NCBI GenBank assembly: GCA_030377945.1 | Contig: JAUCGD010000170.1 | Coordinates: forward strand, 1-6,901 | From: Desulfobacterales bacterium HSG17 | Lineage (GTDB): Bacteria; Desulfobacterota; Desulfobacteria; Desulfobacterales; Desulfococcaceae | Direction: 5' to 3' | DNA length: 6,901 nt | Part shown: piece after piece, positions 1-5,378 of the stretch | Layout of the letters: the number at the start of each line of letters is the position of its first letter | How positions within the stretch are numbered: the first letter of the stretch is position 1 | Position numbers and translations under genes: made by a program | The notes under the pieces: generated by a model | Database searches by the model: none | The model's input: only the letters and a program-made list of their open reading frames with translations | Told to the model about the DNA's origin: nothing

Positions 1-13
1 ACCCATAAAGTAA

Positions 14-149
14 GCTCTGAAAGAGCGTATTAAACTGTGGCAAATATTATTTTTCATAATCCGCCCTTTCAGGGCTTAAAATTTTGAATGTTTCCAGTCC
101 CAGGCCGCTGGCCTGGGCTGTATTAATACGCCCCTCTGGGGCTTAAAAT
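14..149. repeat. Cluster of four short REP-like hairpins upstream of the NACHT gene
   Basis: Four perfect stems, each with a 3-nt loop, lie in about 130 bp. They are GCTCT/AGAGC (14-26), GCCCT/AGGGC (63-75), CCCAGGCC/GGCCTGGG (99-117) and GCCCC/GGGGC (130-142). Two of the three short stems are followed by CTTAAAAT, so 59-81 and 128-149 read as diverged direct copies around the longer central stem. This looks like a REP-type repeat block, a class of non-autonomous palindromes usually moved by RAYT transposases. No transposase is present here. The stems have no T-tract, so they are not typical intrinsic terminators. No gene is visible in 1-226. Confidence 0.55.
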
Positions 150-217
150 CATAAGTGTCGTTGTAGGGTTAATGCTGTTTGGATGTTTTTATAAAAAATT
201 AAGTTTCTCAGGCTTTT

Positions 218-222
218 GGAGG
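218..222 (+). promoter_or_regulatory. Shine-Dalgarno GGAGG of the NACHT gene
   Basis: GGAGG sits four bases before the ATG at 227 and fixes that start. A weak TATAAA-like box lies at about 189-194, but I see no convincing -35 element, so no promoter is called. Confidence 0.7.
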
Positions 223-226
223 AAAC

Positions 227-3200
227 ATGACATCATTTATACCAAATTTTTTACCGGCTTTTGCAGCAAACCTGACTGCCATGATGATAAAAGCAGCAGG
301 TTCGGAGTTTCGTGAACGATTCAGCCCCGCAGGAGTGCAGGAGGCTGTTAAACGATGTGTGGAACACGGCATTACAGCCCTTATCAGTTCATCTGATGAG
401 CTTTCGTCAAAAAATGAACATATTCTGATAGATTGTTTTGATGACTATTTTCAATACAGGTCTGTTGTCCGAGAGTTGTCCAAAATCCTTCGAGGCAAAA
501 AGCCTGATGTTGATGAACTGATTTTTTTGTTTGAGGAGGAAGCCGGGTATGATCTGGATGTCCTGCCCGGACTGGACATAAATCAGGGAATGCAGGCATT
601 TATTGGCGCGTTTATGACTTCTGCAATACTTGAGCCGGAACTGAACCGGATTATACAGGCAGAGCAGCTTATAAAGCAGACCGAGGTTCAGCAGGATATT
701 CTGGAAGAAGTGCGAAGGCTTATTGAATTTCTCCGCAAAGATGGAGGTCAGCAGGTTGTAGGCATTCGGGCAGGTCAGATTGAAGCCAGAAATGTGGTTA
801 ACGGAACACAGATTATTTATGAAATGGCAGCTCGGCCTGATATTCCTATACCGGAAAACACTGAAGAACAGCATTACCTGAGAACCCTTATTGAAAAATG
901 CGATGTTCTGCAACTGGCAGTTATTGATGAATCCTGCACTGCTGATGATGCCATCCGAATATCTGATGTGTTCACATCCATGAACCTGACCCGGCAGCGG
1001 TTTCCTGACCAGAGTGTTGAGGATGTGCTGACCCGCAGGAAAGACATGGATTTAAAGCGGGAATCATCTGATAAACCTGTTTCCATACAGGCTGTTGAAG
1101 CAGCCGGAAGTATGCAGCGGCTGGTAATCCTGGGACAGCCGGGCAGTGGTAAAAGTACCCTGGTCAATTATATTGCGTCCAGGCTGGCTTTGAGATGTCT
1201 GGCAGATGGGGAAATATCCACTGAAGTATCAACAGATCTGCCTGGATTTACTGATGATGAAACTCCCCTGCCAGTACGGATAATCCTGCGCCACTTTGCA
1301 GCCTGGATTCCTTCAGGCACAAAGAAAAGCGCTGGTTTGGTGTGGGATTATATAAAGCATATGCTGGATCAGTGGGGATGCAGTTGTTATGAAGATGTGC
1401 GCCTGATTCTGCAAAACAGGGGTGGGGTTATTTTTTTTGACGGGCTGGATGAAGTCAGTGAAATAGATGAGGACAGCAAACGCTCAATTATAACAGAATC
1501 TATCCAGGAATTTTCAAGACCTTTATTGGATAAATGCCGGGTGATTATCACCTGCCGGGAATATGCCTATAAAAATACAGATGGGTGGAGACTTCCTGAA
1601 AAATTTTTCCCGGTTTCAGAACTGGCCCTGTTTGACATGGAACAGATCAGGGCATTTACACATATCTGGTATCAGGTCATAGGGCCTCAGAAAGAGTGGG
1701 GTGAGGCAAAACAAAAGGCTGAGGCTGAAAATCTGTATTCTGCCATTGATGCGCTGCCATATCTTAAAGAAATTGCTCAATATCCCCTGCTGCTTACTCT
1801 TATGGCACAGGTTCACGGAAGGGACGGCTCCCTGCCAAAGGACAGGGCAGACCTTTATGAACGTGCAGTCAACCTTCTTCTGGAACACTGGGATAACAGG
1901 CTTATCCGGGATGATGCAAGCGGTACATGCAGGAGAGAAAGCGGGCTGATATTAAGGCTTGGCATTCGCAGGGATACTCTGAGGTCTGTGCTGGAAAAGC
2001 TGGCTTTTACTGCTCATGAGTACCAGGAAGCAGAAAAAGGGCAAACAGGGCAGTGCGCTGATATTAACAAGCTGGATCTGCTGGAAGCTTTCAAGGATGA
2101 ACTTGGAAGCCTGGATAAAGCGGAAAATGTTATTGAATATATCCGGGAACGGGCAGGGCTGCTCACAGCACAGGATAACAGGACATATACCTTTCCCCAC
2201 CGTACATTTCAGGAATATCTGGCTGCTGCCCATATCATGAAACAGGGTGAATTTGATGAAATGCTGTTTGAAAGGGTGAAAAGAGACCTGAACTGGTGGC
2301 GGGAGGTCTTTTTGCTGGCTGCGGGTTATTCCAAAAGTGTTCCGCGCAATGTGTCAAATATGATTGATGTTATGCTGGCCCATAAACCGGAAGACAGCAG
2401 TGTTACATTAGAGCAGGCAGGATTTGCACAACTGGCAGCCCAGGCTTTGGTGGAAACTGATTTTATCAACTTTGTGGAAAAAGAGAAAAAGGAAACAGGG
2501 CAGGGGAGGTTTTCAAGGATTTTTGAACGGATTCAAATGTGGCTGGTTGAATCTTTGAAGGCTGATGAGACTTTGAAGCCTGTGGAAAGGGTGAAATCCG
2601 GCAGGTCTCTTGCAGAACTTGGTGATCCACGGAAGGAAGTCATGACTCTGGAGCATATGGAATTCTGCCTTGTGCCTGCCGGGGTGTTTTTCATGGGTGA
2701 TGGGCAAGAAAAAGATTTGATTGATTTCCTGGATTATGATTACTGGATTTCCAGGCATCCTGTTACCAATGCCCAGTATGATGAATTTGTCAGGGCAGGC
2801 GGATATGAGCAGAGGCAGTACTGGAAGGAAGCAGAAAAAGAGGCATTTTGGAAATCAGGAAATTTCAAGGGCAACTATGACAGGTCTCCACGCAATAGAC
2901 CATTTAATCACGGTTCACCTTTTAACTTATCAAATCATCCGGTTGTCGGTTTAACATGGTATGAAAGCCTTGCTTTTACCCGCTGGCTGACGGATTTTTG
3001 GAAGGAGCAGGGCATCATTGGCGCAAAACGGTGCATTTGTCTGCCTTCGGAAGCTGAATGGGAAAAGGCAGCCAGGGGTGGACAGAAAATACCCGGACCC
3101 GTAAAAACGGCTTGTGCTTTGGAAAAAGCTTGGGATAGTAAAGCGAATATGATTGTTAATCCTGATTCGGAACGGGAATATCCCTGGGTTGGTAAAATTG

Positions 3201-3535
3201 ATGTTAATAAAGTAAACTATCGTGATACCGGTATTGAATCAACAAGTTCCGCAGGGTGTTTTTCATCTGGTATGAGTCCTTACGGATGTTTGGATATGTC
3301 TGGTAATGTTTGGGAGTGGACACGGAGTTTATGGGGAAAGAAGTATCCTTATAATCCAACTGATGGTAGAGAAAACGAATCTGAGAAACGAAATATAGCG
3401 CGCGTTGTTCGCGGCGGCTCGTGTTTCAACTCCTCTGATCTTGTGCTATGCGCTGCCCGTAACAGGTACGACCCTGACCTCAGGCACTACTTCAGGGGTT
3501 TTCGAGTGTTGTGCGCTCCCAATTCTGTTCGCTGA
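227..3535 (+). CDS. NACHT NTPase with C-terminal FGE-sulfatase/C-type-lectin-fold domain (NLR-like sensor, DGR-type target)
   Basis: This is a 1102-residue STAND/NACHT protein. Residues 1-170 are mainly helical and I do not recognise them. Residues 179-196 hold a short motif, GIRAGQIEARNVVNGTQI, that recurs in the next gene. The NACHT module follows: Walker A GQPGSGKST (303-311), Walker B FFDGLDE (403-409), a sensor-type TCRE (442-445) and the winged-helix motif FPHRTFQEYLAA (656-667). A helical arm follows. The FGE-sulfatase domain runs from about 806 to the end, with LPSEAEWEKAARGG (939-952), MSGNVWEWT (1024-1032), RGGS (1062-1065) and GFRV (1091-1094). In NACHT proteins, ligand sensing at the C-terminus drives oligomerisation and activates a partner or effector. 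The FGE fold is a common ligand-binding scaffold for DGR diversification, and the last 45 codons show that signature. The tail has an LCAAR cysteine but not the paired upstream cysteine of catalytic FGE, so binding rather than enzymatic activity is likely. No hydrophobic signal or membrane segment is obvious, so it is probably cytoplasmic. The ATG at 227 has a good GGAGG. The domain call is secure; an immune or conflict role is inferred. Confidence 0.93.
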   Translation: MTSFIPNFLPAFAANLTAMMIKAAGSEFRERFSPAGVQEAVKRCVEHGITALISSSDELSSKNEHILIDCFDDYFQYRSVVRELSKILRGKKPDVDELIFLFEEEAGYDLDVLPGLDINQGMQAFIGAFMTSAILEPELNRIIQAEQLIKQTEVQQDILEEVRRLIEFLRKDGGQQVVGIRAGQIEARNVVNGTQIIYEMAARPDIPIPENTEEQHYLRTLIEKCDVLQLAVIDESCTADDAIRISDVFTSMNLTRQRFPDQSVEDVLTRRKDMDLKRESSDKPVSIQAVEAAGSMQRLVILGQPGSGKSTLVNYIASRLALRCLADGEISTEVSTDLPGFTDDETPLPVRIILRHFAAWIPSGTKKSAGLVWDYIKHMLDQWGCSCYEDVRLILQNRGGVIFFDGLDEVSEIDEDSKRSIITESIQEFSRPLLDKCRVIITCREYAYKNTDGWRLPEKFFPVSELALFDMEQIRAFTHIWYQVIGPQKEWGEAKQKAEAENLYSAIDALPYLKEIAQYPLLLTLMAQVHGRDGSLPKDRADLYERAVNLLLEHWDNRLIRDDASGTCRRESGLILRLGIRRDTLRSVLEKLAFTAHEYQEAEKGQTGQCADINKLDLLEAFKDELGSLDKAENVIEYIRERAGLLTAQDNRTYTFPHRTFQEYLAAAHIMKQGEFDEMLFERVKRDLNWWREVFLLAAGYSKSVPRNVSNMIDVMLAHKPEDSSVTLEQAGFAQLAAQALVETDFINFVEKEKKETGQGRFSRIFERIQMWLVESLKADETLKPVERVKSGRSLAELGDPRKEVMTLEHMEFCLVPAGVFFMGDGQEKDLIDFLDYDYWISRHPVTNAQYDEFVRAGGYEQRQYWKEAEKEAFWKSGNFKGNYDRSPRNRPFNHGSPFNLSNHPVVGLTWYESLAFTRWLTDFWKEQGIIGAKRCICLPSEAEWEKAARGGQKIPGPVKTACALEKAWDSKANMIVNPDSEREYPWVGKIDVNKVNYRDTGIESTSSAGCFSSGMSPYGCLDMSGNVWEWTRSLWGKKYPYNPTDGRENESEKRNIARVVRGGSCFNSSDLVLCAARNRYDPDLRHYFRGFRVLCAPNSVR
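3401..3535 (+). other. Probable DGR variable region (VR) at the 3' end of the NACHT-FGE gene
   Basis: The codons encode RVVRGGS, then about 25 residues with unusual variety, then GFRVLCAP to the stop. In this stretch F1067, N1068, S1069, N1079, Y1081, D1082, L1085, H1087, Y1088 and F1089 are TTC, AAC, TCC, AAC, TAC, GAC, CTC, CAC, TAC and TTC. All end in C and differ at the first two positions, as expected if an AAC-rich template had been mutagenised at its adenines. The invariant frame (RGGS, PD, GFRV) is that of DGR-targeted C-type-lectin-fold tails. The GTGCGCTCCC at 3511-3520 is a candidate for the 3' fixed end (IMH-like). The template repeat and reverse transcriptase are not in the window, so VR identity is inferred and the boundaries are approximate. 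Confidence 0.65.
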
Positions 3536-3764
3536 AAACTCTGATCTCTGTTACTCTGGGTTTTCTGAAATCTGATGCGAGCGAAGCGAGCGGCGATTTT
3601 TTTTGGTGGGTGGGGAACCATGATTCGTGTGATTAAATGATTTTCATGAAACGGTAGAGCCTCCCTACGTGGAGGCAAAGCACCGAAGGTGCTTTTAAAT
3701 ACACGCCTCCTCGTAGGGAGGCGCTACCATCAAAGGAGGATTACAGATGAATACAAAAAATACA
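3511..3764 (+). repeat. Tandem duplication, unit 1 (254 bp)
   Basis: This unit runs from the last eight codons of the NACHT gene (GTGCGCTCCC) through the intergenic region to the sixth codon of a copy of the following gene's start (ATGAATACAAAAAATACA). It is repeated immediately downstream. By hand alignment the two units differ by eight substitutions and two 1-base indels, all in the first ~140 bases; the remaining ~110 bases are identical. The unit contains a GC-rich stretch followed by eight Ts (3597-3604), a REPIN and a ribosome binding site. I found no long stem before the T-tract, so a terminator is not called. Confidence 0.95.
3653..3728. repeat. REPIN: inverted pair of REP sequences, copy 1
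   Basis: Two 24-nt arms (3653-3676 and 3705-3728) are complementary at 22 of 24 positions. They enclose a perfect 8-bp hairpin, AAAGCACC/GGTGCTTT (3677-3695). Each arm is a REP of the family GGTAGNGCCNCC-YTAC-NGGNGGC, which also occurs singly at 6297-6324. The palindrome ends only three bases before the AAAGGAGG that precedes an ATG, so in RNA it could influence ribosome access. It could also act as a transcript stabiliser. Confidence 0.8.
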
Positions 3765-3782
3765 GTGCGCTCCCAATTCTGA
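3747..3782 (+). pseudogene. Aborted duplicate start of the downstream small gene (11 codons)
   Basis: ATG at 3747, preceded by the same AAAGGAGG (3732-3739) as the real gene at 4003, encodes MNTKNT and then runs into the duplicated NACHT tail as VRSQF and a TGA. It is a by-product of the tandem duplication. With a strong SD it may still be translated as an upstream minicistron, ending about 220 bases before the true start. A functional peptide is unlikely. Confidence 0.6.
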
Positions 3783-3908
3783 CCGCTGAAAACTCTGATC
3801 TCTGGTACTCTGGGTTTTCTGAAATCTGATGCGAGCGAAGCGATCGGCGAATTTTTTTTGGTGGGGTGGGGAACCATGATTCTCATGATTAAATGATTTA
3901 CATGAAAC

Positions 3909-3984
3909 GGTAGAGCCTCCCTACGTGGAGGCAAAGCACCGAAGGTGCTTTTAAATACACGCCTCCTCGTAGGGAGGCGCTACC
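3909..3984. repeat. REPIN: inverted pair of REP sequences, copy 2
   Basis: Identical to the copy at 3653-3728: arms 3909-3932 and 3961-3984, inner hairpin 3933-3951. It is followed by the AAAGGAGG of the 182-residue gene. Confidence 0.8.
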
Positions 3985-3987
3985 ATC

Positions 3988-3995
3988 AAAGGAGG
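3988..3995 (+). promoter_or_regulatory. Strong Shine-Dalgarno AAAGGAGG of the small two-motif protein gene
   Basis: Seven bases separate it from the ATG at 4003. It is nearly ideal and decides that start. The REPIN ends just upstream, at 3984. Confidence 0.75.
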
Positions 3996-4002
3996 ATTAC
4001 AG

Positions 4003-4551
4003 ATGAATACAAAAAATACAAAAGAACAAAGCAACACCCAAACAGGCGGCATTCATGCCAAAAACCTTAAAACCGAAAACCTTGTGGATGGTGTGCAGGT
4101 GCAGGGTGGACACGGAAATATCCCAGCCGGTCTTGCAGAGCTGGCAAACGCAGTTAAGGGCGGAGGCATACATGCAGATAATCTTGAAGCCAAAAACACA
4201 GTTACCGGGCTTCAATACATAGCAGACCCCCAAAATCCAAAACAGGATGAACTTCTTAAAGAGGTTGCTGCATTGCGTGAAAATATTGAAAAGTCGGTCA
4301 AGGCAGGTGAAATTACAGATAAGGCAGATGCAGAAGATATTCAGGGTGATCTGGTCAAAGTGGAAAAAGAACTGGCACTTCTTCAGCCCAAACCCAGGAG
4401 AATAGTTTCAAGCCTGAAAAATGTAACGGAGATTATGAACGAAACCGAACAAACCCTGAAAGCAGGTGGCAAAGTTCAGGCACAGGCCATAAAACTGGCC
4501 CCCACTGCTGCGGCAATTTATGCTGCGGCATCAGCTTTTTTCGGGGTATAA
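4003..4551 (+). CDS. Small two-motif protein with helical middle and hydrophobic C-terminus; candidate signalling partner/effector of the NACHT sensor
   Basis: This is a 182-residue protein that I cannot place in a named family. The N-terminal third holds two copies of an 18-residue motif, GIHAKNLKTENLVDGVQV (16-33) and GIHADNLEAKNTVTGLQY (55-72), offset by 39 residues. Both match residues 179-196 of the NACHT protein upstream (consensus GI-H/R-A, N/Q, I/L, N, V, G, Q). Residues 80-127 are highly charged and heptad-like and probably form an antiparallel helical hairpin. After a PKPRR break come another helix (134-152) and an alanine-rich hydrophobic end, KLAPTAAAIYAAASAFFGV (164-182), able to form a membrane or membrane-active helix. 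There is no signal peptide. The gene follows the NACHT gene on the same strand, separated only by the duplicated segment, and has a near-ideal ribosome binding site, so coexpression is plausible. The motif sharing suggests homotypic interaction with the sensor, much as HET-s pairs with NWD2. An adaptor rather than a toxin is possible. It is longer than, and unlike, the DGR accessory protein Avd. The gene is secure; its function is inferred. Confidence 0.85.
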   Translation: MNTKNTKEQSNTQTGGIHAKNLKTENLVDGVQVQGGHGNIPAGLAELANAVKGGGIHADNLEAKNTVTGLQYIADPQNPKQDELLKEVAALRENIEKSVKAGEITDKADAEDIQGDLVKVEKELALLQPKPRRIVSSLKNVTEIMNETEQTLKAGGKVQAQAIKLAPTAAAIYAAASAFFGV

Positions 4552-4601
4552 TGAATCAATTAAAACCTTATCCAAATGCTGAAACACTTCCCCTGAAGTA
4601 A
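4551..4601 (+). pseudogene. 16-codon ORF overlapping the previous stop (gene-start remnant?)
   Basis: The ATG at 4551 overlaps the preceding TAA by one base (TAATG), the arrangement of translationally coupled genes. It encodes MNQLKPYPNAETLPLK and then stops. The LKPYP opening is reminiscent of HsdS-like starts but too short to assign. It is most simply the beginning of a former downstream gene whose remainder has been lost. It could also be chance. Confidence 0.25.
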
Positions 4602-4633
4602 ATTCAAAAGCAGGCAATTGCTTAGGTGCGGAA

Positions 4634-5086
4634 TTGCTTTACCGCCTGCTCCATACCTCAAATGCAAAAAATGAATTTGGAATCTGTCTGTTAAAATGTA
4701 ATGATACAGGCAGGAATTATGAACCTGTCAGCAGGGACATGGGATCTGACGGTGAGGCATTGACAAGGGCAGTGCTTCTTTATTCCCTGCTTATTTCCAT
4801 GAGACAAAAGCGTTTTCATAGAAAATATGAGCGTATCCCGGCCTTTCTTATTTTAGACAACCCTATTGGAGTGTGCAATCGTTCGGATTTTCTTGATGCA
4901 CAATTAAAGGTTGCCAAAGCCCTGGGCATTCAATATGTCTGCCTGACAGGTATTAATGATACAGAATCCCTTGAATTGTTTGAACACAGGATAGCAGTCC
5001 GAAAAAATAACAGGCAGATCAACATTGACGGAAATCTGTATAATATGCTGGAAATTTACGAACAGAATAGACATTATCGGAAATAA
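4634..5086 (+). pseudogene. C-terminal fragment of an SMC/Rad50-like ABC ATPase
   Basis: About 150 residues can be read from a TTG at 4634. The frame is open from 4583 but has no ATG or ribosome binding site, so this is best seen as a remnant. The fragment has the distal half of an SMC-type ATPase head: an ABC signature-like GSDGEALTRAVLLYSLL (37-53), where family members normally have a second Gly (GSGGE), and a Walker B-like AFLILDNPIG (70-79). It continues with a QLKVAKALGIQYVCLTGIND strand-loop (90-109). Walker A and the coiled coils, normally hundreds of residues upstream, are missing. The final codons (NRHYRK-stop) come from a 19-bp terminal repeat arm. SMC-like ATPases of this kind occur in DNA-surveillance and plasmid-restriction systems, so a defence origin is possible but unproven. 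A genuinely expressed short protein is the alternative. Confidence 0.5.
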
Positions 5087-5217
5087 AATTTACCTATTTA
5101 TTCCCCCCTTGAGGGGGGCAAGGGGGGTGTTTTTGAACAGAAATACTGCGTTAGACACCCCCCTGCCCCCCTCAAGGGGGGATTTTTAACTACAAACCTT
5201 ATTTCCGATAATGTCTA
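5068..5217. mobile_element. Nested palindromic (MITE-like) element
   Basis: A perfect 19-bp inverted repeat, TAGACATTATCGGAAATAA (5068-5086) and its complement (5199-5217), flanks a second inverted repeat. The inner one is CCCCCCTTGAGGGGGG followed by CAAGGGGGGTGT (5103-5130), matched by 5155-5181 with a single-base bulge. A 24-nt unpaired centre remains (5131-5154). The whole 150-bp element could fold into one long hairpin. It carries no gene, and I see no clear target-site duplication at its ends. It may be a MITE, a recombinase-site pair (two half-site-like 19-mers in opposite orientation) or a strong bidirectional transcription barrier. Confidence 0.6.
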
Positions 5218-5261
5218 ATGTGGAGAAAGCTTAAGGATAATTTTTTAAGCAGCAGAATTGA

Positions 5262-5300
5262 GGCTGTTTTGGCTTGTTCCCGAACAAAACAGGTGAAGCC
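5262..5300 (+). promoter_or_regulatory. Possible hairpin between the palindromic element and fdhD
   Basis: CTGTTTT (5264-5270) pairs with AAAACAG (5286-5292), with a GGCTT bulge and an inner GTTC/GAAC stem (5276-5279 / 5282-5285). GGCT at 5262 can also meet AGCC at 5297. It lies upstream of the likely fdhD promoter, so an operator or a weak terminator of upstream transcription fits better than a leader riboswitch. The rest of 5218-5378 shows no gene. Confidence 0.25.
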
Positions 5301-5316
5301 ATCCCTATGGCAATCA

Positions 5317-5343
5317 TTGACAATCCACCTGCCTTGTCATAAT
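5317..5343 (+). promoter_or_regulatory. Candidate sigma-70-type promoter of fdhD
   Basis: A perfect TTGACA (5317-5322) is followed after 15 bases by CATAAT (5338-5343). The spacer is shorter than the usual 17. The -10 box ends 35 bases before the fdhD ATG, which has TGAGGTGG just upstream. fdhD therefore probably has its own transcription unit. Confidence 0.4.
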
Positions 5344-5378
5344 TTTTACAAATCATTCACAAACAACTGAGGTGGCTC

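Larger units (their letters stand above)
3765..4020 (+). repeat. Tandem duplication, unit 2 (256 bp)
   Basis: This is the second copy of the unit, starting directly after unit 1 with GTGCGCTCCC and ending within codon six of the 182-residue gene. Read in the NACHT frame its beginning would encode a tail ending N-S-D-R-stop, where unit 1 gives N-S-V-R-stop. It is thus a detached copy of a target-gene 3' end. No microhomology is evident between the flanks of the two breakpoints (GTGTT before unit 1, TACA at the junction, AAAGAA after unit 2). Confidence 0.95.

Noticed and set aside
14..149. Hairpin cluster as a CRISPR array
   Set aside because: The repeats are short, differ in sequence, have irregular spacing and are palindromic throughout, with no constant repeat and spacer pattern.
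407..913. 168-codon minus-strand ORF inside the NACHT gene
   Set aside because: It lies wholly opposite a strongly supported coding region and its translation shows no domain. It is a shadow frame.
3585..3604. GC-rich GCGAGCGAAGCGAGCGG followed by eight Ts, possible intrinsic terminator of the NACHT gene (and copy at 3830-3860)
   Set aside because: The GC-rich part is made of direct, not inverted, repeats and I found no stable stem just before the T-tract.
3765..3781. The second GTGCGCTCCCAATTCTG as the 3' end of a DGR template repeat
   Set aside because: The preceding bases are the small gene's start (AATACAAAAAATACA), not an AAC-rich copy of the variable region, so it is only a duplicated tail.
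3487..3934. Minus-strand ORFs beginning MPPRREALPFH at two places, and a similar MPPCKAALPF near 6324
   Set aside because: They are translations of the REP/REPIN palindromes and intergenic duplication. The shared peptides come from the repeat, not from a gene.
5230..5378. Molybdenum-cofactor riboswitch upstream of fdhD
   Set aside because: The only clear hairpin lies upstream of the likely promoter, and I do not see the multi-stem Moco consensus.
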